DNA of 64,000 nt from Pedobacter frigiditerrae (GCF_032678705.1 NZ_JAVTSS010000001.1:1488001-1552000); one strand, 5' to 3'. Positions 8,395-18,403 are shown, counted from the stretch's first letter. The notes: generated by a model not told the origin, from the letters alone. Program-made: numbers and translations.

Positions 8395-8745
8395 ATGAAA
8401 AAATTTGTTTACATCGTAACCGACAGAAACCGTACAAGCTTACACGTAGGAATGAGCGCAGATCTTATTAAAACGTTAGACTTCTATAAACAGATGCCAA
8501 ATCTTTTTTTTGATAGTGGACAACAGTTAACTCGTTTGGTTTATTTTGAAGAGTTTAGAACAGAAGCACAAGCTTTAAGCCGCTTTAAATTGGTAAGTCG
8601 TTTTACAAGAATGCAGAAGGAAAGAATTGTTCGTTCTTGTAATCCTGATTGGGTTGATTTAACTATCGGTTTAGATTTTGAAAATATCCTTTCTCACCGA
8701 AAGATTAATACGCAAGTTGCTTTACCCTTAGCTATTTTGTCATAA
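8395..8745 (+). CDS. GIY-YIG domain protein
   Basis: A 116-residue single-domain protein of the GIY-YIG/UvrC N-terminal superfamily. KKFVYIVTDRNRTSLHVGMS corresponds to the usual YVYIL...LYVGVT opening, followed by RLVYFEEFRTEAQALSRFKL and the closing NPDWVDL. The Tyr pair is partly changed (HVG for YVG), so nuclease activity is uncertain. I chose the ATG at 8395 because the frame upstream to 8311 is not domain-like and runs close to the operator. It is divergent from the S24 repressor across a shared operator, which suggests damage-inducible expression. Confidence 0.72.
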   Translation: MKKFVYIVTDRNRTSLHVGMSADLIKTLDFYKQMPNLFFDSGQQLTRLVYFEEFRTEAQALSRFKLVSRFTRMQKERIVRSCNPDWVDLTIGLDFENILSHRKINTQVALPLAILS

Positions 8746-8761
8746 TTAAAAGTAAGCTCAT

Positions 8762-8794
8762 AAAAAAACCACGACAGTTTGCCGTGGTTTTTTT
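8762..8794. terminator. Bidirectional intrinsic terminator
   Basis: AAAAAAACCACG (8762-8773) pairs with CGTGGTTTTTTT (8783-8794). It lies between the convergent GIY-YIG gene and the large outer-membrane protein gene. Confidence 0.9.
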
Positions 8795-8811
8795 ATTTAA
8801 AGCTAATGTTT

Positions 8812-11800
8812 TTACCATCCAGGGGCAAAGTTTAAACCAAATACACCTTTACCTCCTAAGTCTCTACGTTGAAAAGGATATGCATAGTATGGTTCTATTA
8901 CAAAATAACCAAACACATTAATCCTAAGAGATACACCTACACTCATCGCTGGTACTCTTTCATTAGTTACTAGTGTTGTTCTTTGATTACCACCTTGATC
9001 TAAAACCGGATTTCCTTGATTATCAACTAAAGGTATACTTTGGTAAGTGGGTTGACTTTTAAAGACAACTTTAGAAGTCTCTGTCCAAGATAAGCCTGCA
9101 TCAAAAAATACGTTTAAATCAGAAAACAAATATCTTGACTGTATTTGCGCCAGTTTTTTAGGACCTGTAAAAGGTAGTCTAGCTTCAAAATTAAATACAG
9201 CTAATTTACTTCCAGATAATTGATCAATATCAAATGTACCAACGGTTTGATATTTGCTGTTGTAAAATGAATTTGCATCGTAACCCCTGATTAAATAGCC
9301 GTAGCCTGCATATAAAGGATACAGATTTTCTCCATCCTCACCAAGCCTCAAATAGTTATAAGATCTTACTGCAAATGTAACCGGCTTAGCTCTGAAATAC
9401 TTTCTTCCATCTACTGTAACAGCAGCAAAATTATAATCACCAAAATATTTTTCTGCACCAACTCTATACCTAAATCCATCTAATGGAGCGGTTACTCCAA
9501 ATATGGAATTATCTCCTATAAATGATGCATTTGTTTGCATGATAGAAAATGCTTTTAAAGGTATACCTAATTGACTTGAGCCTTTTGAATTGGATACTTT
9601 TTCCCTATCAGAACCTAAATAACCATAGGGATAATTGCCTGCAACATGATAATTATTAAATCTATCTAGGCGATAACTATAATAAGAAAATGCACCCCCA
9701 GCTTCAAAACGATGAACCTTGCTAAAAGGGTAAGAGCCAAATAATTCTAATTTATCTTCAAAAGTTCTTAATATGTTAGTGCTTATGGTATCAATAGGGT
9801 CTGTTGTTGTAGAGCCATCATAAAACCCGACGCTTGTGAATCCAGTAACATACGGAATATGAGAAATACCAACACCCCAGTTAATTCTATGTCTTTGGTT
9901 AATATATCCAACTAATCCACCAAAATCTGAAATTTCTCCATTAATTGATAAATTGGCAATGATTTGATTTCTACCAAGGATATCACTGAACATAGCCATA
10001 ATGCCACCTTGAATTCCTGTTCCGAATCGGCTTGTAGAAACCCCAACGCCACTATTGGCTAAGTAATCTAGTTTAAATTTAGGAACATAAGCCACAGTTT
10101 TCATTGAATCTGTTGTTGTTTTCTCAAAGCGCTCAAAGTTGCCTAGATTAGAGTTAACAATGTTAACGCCAACGTTTTCCATTGGAGGTAGTACTGCTGC
10201 ATCTAAGTTTACATCCTTAGCATCAACAGTTTTAGATTTGAAATTACTTAAAGCAGAATTGTAAAGCGTATATCTTTGGTATCTGTAATAACTGTAAACA
10301 ATATCATCATTTCTAGAAACAGTTATAGCAGGAGAAAATTCCGTAATACCACTAATACCAGTAAAGTAATCAGTCAATTGTTTTACAGAACTGTTATCTA
10401 AATTATATTCGTACAAGTTCCTGAAACCATCACGATTAGATAAAAAGAAAATACGTTTACTATCTCCAGAAAACTGTGCGTTTAAATTATTAGCACCAGG
10501 GAAAACTGGAATATTGCTTAAAGATTTTGTAGTAAAATCGTAAACGGTTAAATTAATCGGATTAACAGCATTAATATTTCCAGCAACTATAGCAGCTCTA
10601 TCAGATGAGAAAACTATTTTTTTGCCATCTGGCGAAAAGCTTGGTGCATAATCAGAATATTCATCATTAGTGATTTGTGTAAGCTCTTTAGTAGTTAAGT
10701 TATAAGAGAAAATATCACTTTGTCCTTCAACCATGCCAGAGAATGCTACTTCCTTACCATCTGGCGACCAAGTTAAATTTCCAAATTGTTCAACTCGCCC
10801 CATAGCTGTTTGAGATATAGTATTGCCATTTGCTACATCAATAATGAGCATTTGATTTTTCCCCTGACTAAAAATACTAAAGGCAAATTGTTTACTATCT
10901 GGCGACCAAGCACCAGCAGATTCAATAAAATTGAAATCATCAATATGGGAGTTAGCAATCTGGCTACTTAACTTTCTAATGATTTTTCCTGTTCGTGCAT
11001 CCGCTAGAAACAAGTCAATTCCAAATAAATCCTTTTCAGATAAAAAGGCTAAATAATTCCCATTTGGACTAATAGCAGGCGCAACATTCATGTTCCCAGC
11101 ATTTTTATTGTCGATAATTTTAGCACCTGATATTTTAATTTGTGAACTATCGGCTTTTAATAATGGTCTGTAATGTTGTTCAATTGAATTTTTCCATAAA
11201 CCAGATAACGTTTTATCATCATAGCCTAAAGTATATTTAATCCCATTTTCATAACCAAATTTGGCTGTATTCTTAAATAATGGAACAATAGTGGTATCGC
11301 CATAAAGAGAGCCTACAAAAGTCCAAAATGCCTGGCCGTAACGGTAGGGGAAGTATTTATTAGAATTAGTTAAATCTTTTAATGATGGAATATCTCTATT
11401 CAATAAAGCATCACGCATCCACATAGATGTGAAGGCGTCTTTTTTACCGACGGATAAATATTCTGCCATACCTTCCACCATCCACAAAGGGGTATTTCCG
11501 ATATTCTCTAAACTGATAGAATCTTTTTCTAATAAAACATGGTATTGAAAAGCGTGAACCAGCTCGTGTCCTAAAACGTGCCTTGTTTGGCTACTGATAT
11601 CTAAAACAGGCATAATAACCCTGTTTTTTAAGGCCTCAGTAACACCACCTGTTCCAACTCCAATTTCTCCATTTAAAGCTGTAGTCTGCTGAAAATCTGG
11701 ATGATTACTATAAAGTATGATTGGGTTTTTCCTCAAGAATGTATCACGAAACACCTCTTGATGCATTTTATACCAAGTTTCTGCATCTTGGGCAAATTTC

Positions 11801-11985
11801 TTCAACAGTTTTTCATTCTTAATATAATAGTAGATTTCAAAGTGTGGTGTTTGCAAAACCTTGAAATCTTCATTTTTATATCTCACTTTATTTTGCCCAA
11901 AATATTGAGCTTTTACAGAAAGAACAGATACTAGGATGAATGTTAAAATCAATAAAGACTTTTTAAAAGTAGTGGTTCTATTCAT
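8812..11985 (-). CDS. Outer-membrane protein: gluzincin-like protease, PD40 propeller and beta-barrel
   Basis: A 1057-residue exported protein (signal peptide ending VKAQ) with three modules. Residues about 35-270 resemble a gluzincin-type metallopeptidase: HELVH at 140-144 and the downstream EGMAEYL with a candidate third ligand Glu171. The middle (about 290-600) has TolB/PD40 propeller blades such as LTWSPDGKEVAFSG and SFSPDGKKIVFSSD. The last 380 residues look like an Omp85/surface-antigen barrel, with YLIRGYD recalling the L6 VRGF motif and a terminal Trp. I take it to be outer-membrane anchored with the protease and propeller in the periplasm; orientation is inference. It lies 67 bases downstream of the PBP gene in the same direction. 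Confidence 0.78.
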   Translation of the reverse strand: MNRTTTFKKSLLILTFILVSVLSVKAQYFGQNKVRYKNEDFKVLQTPHFEIYYYIKNEKLLKKFAQDAETWYKMHQEVFRDTFLRKNPIILYSNHPDFQQTTALNGEIGVGTGGVTEALKNRVIMPVLDISSQTRHVLGHELVHAFQYHVLLEKDSISLENIGNTPLWMVEGMAEYLSVGKKDAFTSMWMRDALLNRDIPSLKDLTNSNKYFPYRYGQAFWTFVGSLYGDTTIVPLFKNTAKFGYENGIKYTLGYDDKTLSGLWKNSIEQHYRPLLKADSSQIKISGAKIIDNKNAGNMNVAPAISPNGNYLAFLSEKDLFGIDLFLADARTGKIIRKLSSQIANSHIDDFNFIESAGAWSPDSKQFAFSIFSQGKNQMLIIDVANGNTISQTAMGRVEQFGNLTWSPDGKEVAFSGMVEGQSDIFSYNLTTKELTQITNDEYSDYAPSFSPDGKKIVFSSDRAAIVAGNINAVNPINLTVYDFTTKSLSNIPVFPGANNLNAQFSGDSKRIFFLSNRDGFRNLYEYNLDNSSVKQLTDYFTGISGITEFSPAITVSRNDDIVYSYYRYQRYTLYNSALSNFKSKTVDAKDVNLDAAVLPPMENVGVNIVNSNLGNFERFEKTTTDSMKTVAYVPKFKLDYLANSGVGVSTSRFGTGIQGGIMAMFSDILGRNQIIANLSINGEISDFGGLVGYINQRHRINWGVGISHIPYVTGFTSVGFYDGSTTTDPIDTISTNILRTFEDKLELFGSYPFSKVHRFEAGGAFSYYSYRLDRFNNYHVAGNYPYGYLGSDREKVSNSKGSSQLGIPLKAFSIMQTNASFIGDNSIFGVTAPLDGFRYRVGAEKYFGDYNFAAVTVDGRKYFRAKPVTFAVRSYNYLRLGEDGENLYPLYAGYGYLIRGYDANSFYNSKYQTVGTFDIDQLSGSKLAVFNFEARLPFTGPKKLAQIQSRYLFSDLNVFFDAGLSWTETSKVVFKSQPTYQSIPLVDNQGNPVLDQGGNQRTTLVTNERVPAMSVGVSLRINVFGYFVIEPYYAYPFQRRDLGGKGVFGLNFAPGW

Positions 11986-12052
11986 AATCTTAGATTTTGC
12001 TAAACAATGTATTTTATTTACGATGTTGAATAACTAATGGTTTTAAATACAA

Positions 12053-14506
12053 TTAATTATCATTTCCGTTTTTCTTTTTTTCTTTTTCTTCTTGTCTTTG
12101 TTTTCTACGTAATTCTCGCTCTTCTTTTTTAGTAAGTGGTACTGTAGGAGTTACTGGGTTTTGTTTTACAGGTTCTGTAGTTTTTTTATCATCAACCTTC
12201 TGAACTTCTGTTTCTGGTTTTGAAACAGGAGGTTGTTCCTCTATAATTGGAACTTCCATATCTAACGAATCAATTTGAGTGCTATCAACTTCTGCTGTAT
12301 CTACTTGTTGCCTAGGTGTAACACAGTTGATGTTTCTTGTAATTTCTACCTTAGCTTTTGGAAACTGCCCATAGGTATATCCACTATTTGGATCATGGTA
12401 AACTTTTTCCATAAACTTAGCAAAAATCGGCAGGGCAGTACGAGAACCTTCACCTTGTTCGCCATTTTGGAAATGCGCTGTACGTTCATCACACCCCACC
12501 CAAACACCCGTTACTAAGTCTTTGGTAATACCCATATACCAAGCATCAACATAATCTGATGATGTACCAGTTTTACCTCCAATTTGATTGTTTTTGCCAA
12601 ATAAATCCCATTCCCATAAAGCTTGAGAAGTACCTCCTGGTTCTTCCATACCTCCTCTAAACATATATAACATTAACCAAGCTATTTCCTCGGTTAGTAC
12701 ACGTTTAGTTTTTGCAGTAAATTCCTCAATTATATTATCATTTTGGTCTGTAATTTTTTCAACTAAAATTGGGTCAACCTTTACACCTTCATTTAAAAAT
12801 GTACCATAGGCTCTAACCATTTCATAAACAGTTACATCATTGGGGCCTAAACTTACTGAAGGAACAGATTGTAATGGACTTTCGATGCCACATGCATGGG
12901 CCCATTTAACCACATTATCCCATCCAACTTTTTCCGTTACTTGAGCTGTAACGGTATTTACAGATTTTGCCATTGCCCAACGTAAAGACATTTCTTGGTA
13001 AGAGTTACTCCAATCGGCATTTTTCGGTTCCCAATATTCTGTTTTACCCTTATTTTGATAAGCAATTTTTACAGGTTTATCTACAAAAGTATCACAAGGA
13101 CTCATTCCGCTTTCTAATGCTGCTAGATAGGCGAAAGGCTTAAACGTAGAGCCAGCTTGACGTTTTGATTGATTAACGTGGTCATACTTGAAGAACTTAT
13201 GGTCAATACCACCAACCCAAACCTTAATCTTGCCAGATTTTGGTTCCATTGTCATCATCCCAGTATTTAATATTTTACCATAATAGCGGATTGAATCCAT
13301 TGTAGAAAATAAAGTATCTCTATCACCTTTATAGGTAAAGATTTTCATCTTTTTCTTCTTGTTAAAGTAAGCGTCTACCGAATCAGCATTGTTGTTAAAT
13401 TTCTTCTGCAACATGGCGTAAATAGGTAAGTTCTTCTTAGCCCTATCGGGATAATCAACCTTTTTGCGTTCAGAATCTTCCCACGGGTCTTCATTGCCCC
13501 AAACACTATAAAAACGTCTTTGTAAAATCCTCATTTGATCTTTTACAGCTTCTTCTGCGTAACCTTGCAATTTTGAGTCGATGGTGGTGTAGATTTTAAA
13601 GCCATCTTCATATAAATCAACATTGTTCTCTTCACACCATTTTTCCAGGTATTTGTCAACTGCTGCTCTTAAATAAGAATCGCCATCACTACTATCTTGC
13701 ATTTTCCCTTCCTTTAACTGCATCGGTTGTTTAGAAAGTAATGTCAAGCTGTCCTTACTTAAATAGTTGTATTTATTCATCTGACTTAAAACCGTATTCC
13801 TGCGATCTAATGTTCTTTCAGGATATTTAAGTGGGTTATAAAACGATGTACCTTTAAGCATACCCACAAGTAGGGCCGCATCAGTTGTGGAGAGTTCCTT
13901 AGCTTCTTTATCAAAGTAAATCCTTGCAGCGGTTTTTATGCCATAAGTATTGTTTCCAAATGAAACTGTGTTTAGGTACATGGTGATAATATCGTTTTTG
14001 CTATAGTTAGATTCAAGCTTTAAAGCCGTCATCCATTCCTTTAATTTAGACACCAATGTTCTAACCAATGGGATGTGCTTAACAAAACCAGACGACTTGC
14101 TATAACGAGTACGATATAAGTTCTTTGCAAGTTGCTGCGTTATGGTACTTGCCCCACCATCTTTACCCATTCCAACTACAGCTCTACCAACTGCTTGTAT
14201 GTCAATCCCTGAATGTTTATAGAAACGAATATCCTCCGTTGCCACCAACGCATTAATTACACTTGGGGATATTTCATTAAAATTAACTGGCGTTCTATTT
14301 TCCTTGAAATACCTACCTATTAATACCCCATCAGACGTGTATAATTCTGAACCCACACGTTGGGCCGGTTTTTTAATGTCTGCGTAACTAGGAGAGTAGC
14401 CAAATAGCCAAAGAAAGTTTAATTGTAGTGCACAAAAGAAGATTATGATGAAAAATACAAAAAGTGCGAAATAGCGTACGTACTTATTTTTTATTTCTTT
14501 AAACAT
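12053..14506 (-). CDS. Class A penicillin-binding protein (PBP1-type)
   Basis: An 817-residue bifunctional peptidoglycan synthase with a short cytoplasmic start and a membrane anchor at residues 11-36. The GT51 glycosyltransferase domain has EDIRFYKHSG (catalytic Glu91) and GGASTITQQLAKNLY. The transpeptidase domain has the STFK motif (Ser453-Lys456), the SVN motif in AKSVNT, and GGKTGTSSDYVDAW. A low-complexity tail rich in Lys, Glu and Pro follows residue 740. Length fits PBP1A-type enzymes. It is divergent from ppk2. Confidence 0.95.
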   Translation of the reverse strand: MFKEIKNKYVRYFALFVFFIIIFFCALQLNFLWLFGYSPSYADIKKPAQRVGSELYTSDGVLIGRYFKENRTPVNFNEISPSVINALVATEDIRFYKHSGIDIQAVGRAVVGMGKDGGASTITQQLAKNLYRTRYSKSSGFVKHIPLVRTLVSKLKEWMTALKLESNYSKNDIITMYLNTVSFGNNTYGIKTAARIYFDKEAKELSTTDAALLVGMLKGTSFYNPLKYPERTLDRRNTVLSQMNKYNYLSKDSLTLLSKQPMQLKEGKMQDSSDGDSYLRAAVDKYLEKWCEENNVDLYEDGFKIYTTIDSKLQGYAEEAVKDQMRILQRRFYSVWGNEDPWEDSERKKVDYPDRAKKNLPIYAMLQKKFNNNADSVDAYFNKKKKMKIFTYKGDRDTLFSTMDSIRYYGKILNTGMMTMEPKSGKIKVWVGGIDHKFFKYDHVNQSKRQAGSTFKPFAYLAALESGMSPCDTFVDKPVKIAYQNKGKTEYWEPKNADWSNSYQEMSLRWAMAKSVNTVTAQVTEKVGWDNVVKWAHACGIESPLQSVPSVSLGPNDVTVYEMVRAYGTFLNEGVKVDPILVEKITDQNDNIIEEFTAKTKRVLTEEIAWLMLYMFRGGMEEPGGTSQALWEWDLFGKNNQIGGKTGTSSDYVDAWYMGITKDLVTGVWVGCDERTAHFQNGEQGEGSRTALPIFAKFMEKVYHDPNSGYTYGQFPKAKVEITRNINCVTPRQQVDTAEVDSTQIDSLDMEVPIIEEQPPVSKPETEVQKVDDKKTTEPVKQNPVTPTVPLTKKEERELRRKQRQEEKEKKKNGNDN

Positions 14507-14629
14507 GGTATAAAGATGGAAAAAACGTGAAATATTTAGGTGTTAAAATGTGTTAAAACTGTAAGTACAAATTAACGTATTTAATTTACTTAAATTTTAG
14601 TCTATATTTAAAATAAAATCATTTTACCG

Positions 14630-15511
14630 ATGAAGACCAACACAAAAAAATATTTAGCAAAAGCAGGGATGCAATTTTCTATAAAGGATTATAGCACTAC
14701 TTATGATGGTCACTTAGATAAAGAGGCTGGAAAAGAGGAGCTTGAACGTGTGAAAGGAGAATTGAAAGATTATCAAGAGGCTTTGTATGCGTCAGATTCA
14801 CATTCACTATTGATTATTTTTCAAGCCATGGATGCTGCTGGAAAAGACAGTGCCATTGAGCATGTGATGTCCGGCTTAAATCCTCAAGGTTGCCAAGTTT
14901 ATAGTTTTAAAACACCAAATAGCGAAGAGTATAGTCACGATTTTTTATGGAGACATTATAAAGCCTTGCCTGAAAGAGGAAAAATTGGAATTCACAATCG
15001 ATCACACTATGAAAACGTATTGGTTTGTAAAGTTCACCCAGCATATGTTCTTAGTGAAAATATTCCTGGTTATGACGATGTAAAGAAAATTGACAAGAAG
15101 TTTTGGAAAGAGCGTTATGAAAGTATCAGGAATTTTGAAAAACACTTAGTAGCAAATGGTACAGTAATTTTAAAATTCTTTTTACACGTTTCTAAGGATG
15201 AGCAAAAGCAACGTTTTTTGGATAGGATAGAAGAGCCTAGTAAAAACTGGAAGTTTTCCGCTGGAGACTTGAAAGAGAGAGCATTATGGAAAGATTACAT
15301 GGCTGCTTATGAAAATGCAATTCGAGAAACTTCAACGGATGATGCTCCTTGGTATGTAATTCCAGCAGATAAAAAATGGTACGCTAGATTGGCTATCAGT
15401 CAAATAATTGAAGAAACATTGGAATCTCTCAATTTAAAATATCCAACCTTGCCAAAAGAAGAGGCCGACCAACTAGAAGCAATTAAACATCAATTATTAA
15501 ACGAGAAATAA
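14630..15511 (+). CDS. ppk2: Polyphosphate kinase 2 family
   Basis: A 293-residue PPK2 enzyme that transfers phosphate between polyphosphate and nucleotides. The Walker A-like loop is FQAMDAAGKDSAIEHVMSG near residue 65-83, followed by the family lid and acceptor motif NRSHYENVLVCKVHP and the arginine-rich segment RFLDRIEEPSKNWKFS. Length matches single-domain PPK2. Direction of the reaction and nucleotide choice (AMP, ADP or GDP) cannot be read from sequence with confidence. It is monocistronic by spacing. Confidence 0.9.
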   Translation: MKTNTKKYLAKAGMQFSIKDYSTTYDGHLDKEAGKEELERVKGELKDYQEALYASDSHSLLIIFQAMDAAGKDSAIEHVMSGLNPQGCQVYSFKTPNSEEYSHDFLWRHYKALPERGKIGIHNRSHYENVLVCKVHPAYVLSENIPGYDDVKKIDKKFWKERYESIRNFEKHLVANGTVILKFFLHVSKDEQKQRFLDRIEEPSKNWKFSAGDLKERALWKDYMAAYENAIRETSTDDAPWYVIPADKKWYARLAISQIIEETLESLNLKYPTLPKEEADQLEAIKHQLLNEK

Positions 15512-15762
15512 CTTATACTGCTTACTTTATCATTTAAAAGAATATTTTGACCTCATCGAGGTCAAATACTTATAGGAAATGACATTAAAGGTGTGCAATT
15601 CCAGCTGAGGTCAAATGTTTTTCTATAAATATTTTATCCCATTTGGACAATTATGATTGTTTGACCGACCTTAAAAATTTTAGACGGAAAATAACAGATA
15701 AATACCCAATAGCAGGTATTAAAAATCCATTTTTTATTTAAGATTATTGTATGATAAATTAA
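15512..15762. other. Intergenic stretch with an inverted repeat and a third copy of the arm
   Basis: TTTGACCTC (15546-15554) and GAGGTCAAA (15558-15566) form a nine-base perfect inverted repeat with a three-base centre. GAGGTCAAATG recurs at 15607-15617. No U-tract follows, so it does not look like a terminator; an operator is possible. Nothing else is recognisable. Confidence 0.45.
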
Positions 15763-16194
15763 ATGAACAATATGACTTATTTAGAAGCTCTGTATGGTAG
15801 TCAGTACGACGAAATAAAACGTAATGGAAAAGATGGCAACAAAGGAAGGTTGAATGGAAACATTTTTTTGACCGCATTCTTGATTATGTTTTTAACCACG
15901 GCAATTTTAGCATTATGTTATTTTGTACCTCAAATAAGTAATGGTTTAGGAAGGATGTTAAGAAATACTTTTGGTAACAATGGAAAGGCTACTGGAAAAT
16001 TACTCGCCGTCATATTTGGAGGATTAATTTATTTCATCATTAATAAAACCATTGGTACTCAGGAAAATTTCACTCATTACGTAGATAACTTCTTAGCATA
16101 CCCAGAAGACACTAGAAATAAAGCTGCGAAAATGTTGTTAGTGCCATTTTTCATAGTTTTAGCCCTAATGTTTGTGCTTGCTTTCTTAAATTAA
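15763..16194 (+). CDS. Small membrane protein of unknown function
   Basis: A 143-residue protein that I do not recognise. The first 30 residues are polar and include KRNGKDGNKGRLNGN. Three hydrophobic segments follow at about 33-56 (FLTAFLIMFLTTAILALCYF), 79-97 (KLLAVIFGGLIYFIINKT) and 124-142 (LLVPFFIVLALMFVLAFL). There is no signal peptide. It lies just upstream of the cobalamin-riboswitch unit, but a separate promoter precedes that riboswitch. Confidence 0.7.
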   Translation: MNNMTYLEALYGSQYDEIKRNGKDGNKGRLNGNIFLTAFLIMFLTTAILALCYFVPQISNGLGRMLRNTFGNNGKATGKLLAVIFGGLIYFIINKTIGTQENFTHYVDNFLAYPEDTRNKAAKMLLVPFFIVLALMFVLAFLN

Positions 16195-16226
16195 AAGAAC
16201 ATTTTTTTTCTTAGTAAATTAAAATA

Positions 16227-16234
16227 TACCTTTG
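16227..16234 (+). promoter_or_regulatory. -7 promoter element of the riboswitch transcript
   Basis: TACCTTTG matches TAnnTTTG exactly and is placed to start the transcript about 5-8 bases later, just upstream of the cobalamin aptamer. Confidence 0.55.
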
Positions 16235-16240
16235 CGTCGC

Positions 16241-16442
16241 TTTTTGGTTTCCGATTAACATCGGAATTAAAAGGGAATACAGTGTAAATCTGTAACTGTC
16301 CCGCAGCTGTAAGCTCTATTAAAGTTTTTCAAATCTAAAGTCACTTTTCGCCAACTGGCGGATGGGAAGACAGGAAAACCAGAGTAAGTCAGAAGACCTG
16401 CCTAAAAGTTTAATATTTCATAGCTTTCGGGGATTGAAGCTA
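16241..16442 (+). ncRNA. Cobalamin (B12) riboswitch
   Basis: The leader has the conserved core AAGGGAATACAGTG and CTGTAACTGTCCCGCAGCTG (16271-16310) and the B12 box AGTCAGAAGACCTGCC (16387-16402), in the right order and spacing for the aptamer. A further hairpin TAGCTT/AAGCTA (16421-16442) follows as a likely expression-platform element. Adenosyl- or other cobalamin binding should switch off the downstream BtuB receptor. There is no U-tract terminator before the gene, so control of translation initiation is more likely than termination. Confidence 0.93.
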
Positions 16443-16509
16443 GGAATGGGACTTTTTATACCTCATTTCTATTCTGATTCTGTTGCTGTGCGTGAAAAAC
16501 TCACAACAA

Positions 16510-18384
16510 ATGAACAAAAAAACAAAATTGATTGTCGCAGGTCTAGGACTTGTGCAATTAGCCCTTTTGGGTAAATCTGCTGTGGCACAAGATGCCAAAA
16601 CATTAAATGAAGTGGTTATTTCTACCACAAAAAATGAACAAAAACAATCACAAACAGGTAAAGTAGTAACAATCATTACAAGCGAAGAATTAGCTCGTAG
16701 TAGCGGAAGAAACTTGGCCGAACTGTTAAATCAGCAAGCTGGAATTACAGTTGTTGGTGCTGGAAGTAACGCAAGTAAAGAAAGAAGCGTGTTTTTTAGA
16801 GGTGCAGCAAGTGCTTATGCCGTTATTTTAATTGATGGTGTTCTAGCTACTGATCCTTCTGGAACTGGAGGTGCTTTCGATTTACGTTTATTGGCCATCG
16901 ACCAAATCGAGAGAATTGAAATTTTAAGAGGTGGTCAGTCGACTATCTATGGTTCTGATGCTGTTGCTGGTGTTATCAATATTATCACTAAAAAGAATGG
17001 CACAAAAGGTAATAATGTTTATGGTGTGGCATCTGCTGGAAGCTATGGAACTTATAAAGGACAAATTGGATTAAGCAGTAAAGTTGATGCTTTTACTTAT
17101 AACCTAAGTTATTCTCATTTTAAAACTGATGGAATCTCTGAGGCTGAAAATCCTGCAGGAAATACTCAAGTTTTTGATAAAGATGGTGTTAAACAAGATG
17201 CATTAAACGCAAACTTCTCCATACAAGTTGATAAGAGATTTAGCATCAATCCTTTTGCACGTTATTATGAAGGCAAGTTTGATTATGATGATAATGCCTT
17301 TACTGACGCAAACAACACCTCAATCTCAAAACATTTTAATGGTGGTTTAAATGCTGTTTATCAATTAGGCAAAGGAAAAATCAGTTTAAATTATAGTCAC
17401 GAGAATACTAATCGTGAATATAAAAGTTTATATGGTGGCAAATACCAAGGTAAAATGGATTTGCTTGATGTTTTCTACAATCAAAATCTGGGAGAGAAAG
17501 TAAACATCCTTTTAGGTTTAGATAATAGAGCAACTTCAGTAACTTATTTTAGTGCTGCTGCAACAAAAGAACCATCAGCAAATTTATTCAGTACTTATGC
17601 ATCTGTGTTTTTACACGATTTAAGTGTTTTCAATTTAGAAGTTGGTGGCCGTTATAACAAGCACAATAAATACGGTGAAAACTACACTTATGCTGTAACG
17701 CCAAGCATCAATATTGTTAAAGAGGTAAAGTTATTTGGTACAATTTCTTCTGCATTTAGAGCACCAACTTTAGATATGTTGTTTGGTATGTATGGAGCTA
17801 ACTTGAACTTAAAGCCAGAAAAAGCATTAACGTATGAAGCTGGAGCAAGCTTAAATTTCTTAGATGAGAAAATTAATCTTCGCGTTGTTGGTTTCAAGAG
17901 AGATATGGAAGACGCCATTATTTATGGGGCAACAGGATATATTAATCAAGACCAACAAAAAGATAAAGGTTTTGAAATTGAACCAAGTATAAAGTTTGGT
18001 AAATTCTCATTGAACGGTTATTACGCCTATGTTGAAGGAAAACAAATTACTGGAACTAAGGTGTCGGATATTCTTTTGCGTAGACCAAAAAATACTTATG
18101 GAGTTAATGCTGGTGTTCAAGCGACTGAAAATTTATACTTAAGTGCTAACTATAAATTTACTGGAGAAAGAACTGATAGTGATTTTAGTACTTTTCCTTC
18201 AGTTAATAAGGTGCTGGATTCTTATCAGTTATTTAACTTTTATGTGGAATATGCTTTGGCTAAAAAACGTGTTAAAATCTTCGCAGATTTGAAAAACTTA
18301 ACTGACGAAAAGTACATTGAGATTATTGGTTACCGAACAATGGGTTTCAATATGAATGCTGGTGTAAGCTTTAATTTTAAATAA
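16510..18384 (+). CDS. btuB: TonB-dependent vitamin B12 receptor BtuB
   Basis: A 624-residue outer-membrane receptor. The ATG at 16510 gives a proper signal peptide (MNKKTKLIVAGLGLVQLALL, cleavage after AVAQ); a longer frame from 16483 does not improve it. The TonB box region LNEVVIST precedes the plug domain with RNLAELLNQQAGITV, FFRGAASAYAVILIDGV and LRGGQSTIYGSDAVAGVINI. The barrel ends MNAGVSFNFK with a Phe near the terminus. Size and plug sequence match BtuB. The riboswitch directly upstream confirms a cobalamin role. No BtuFCD ABC transporter genes lie next to it. Confidence 0.93.
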   Translation: MNKKTKLIVAGLGLVQLALLGKSAVAQDAKTLNEVVISTTKNEQKQSQTGKVVTIITSEELARSSGRNLAELLNQQAGITVVGAGSNASKERSVFFRGAASAYAVILIDGVLATDPSGTGGAFDLRLLAIDQIERIEILRGGQSTIYGSDAVAGVINIITKKNGTKGNNVYGVASAGSYGTYKGQIGLSSKVDAFTYNLSYSHFKTDGISEAENPAGNTQVFDKDGVKQDALNANFSIQVDKRFSINPFARYYEGKFDYDDNAFTDANNTSISKHFNGGLNAVYQLGKGKISLNYSHENTNREYKSLYGGKYQGKMDLLDVFYNQNLGEKVNILLGLDNRATSVTYFSAAATKEPSANLFSTYASVFLHDLSVFNLEVGGRYNKHNKYGENYTYAVTPSINIVKEVKLFGTISSAFRAPTLDMLFGMYGANLNLKPEKALTYEAGASLNFLDEKINLRVVGFKRDMEDAIIYGATGYINQDQQKDKGFEIEPSIKFGKFSLNGYYAYVEGKQITGTKVSDILLRRPKNTYGVNAGVQATENLYLSANYKFTGERTDSDFSTFPSVNKVLDSYQLFNFYVEYALAKKRVKIFADLKNLTDEKYIEIIGYRTMGFNMNAGVSFNFK

Positions 18385-18403
18385 TATTCATCCCTAATAA
18401 ATG

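Noticed and set aside
16362-16574. 70-codon open frame inside the cobalamin riboswitch region
   Set aside because: It overlaps the B12 box and the btuB start in another frame and has no protein-like features; the RNA structure explains the sequence.
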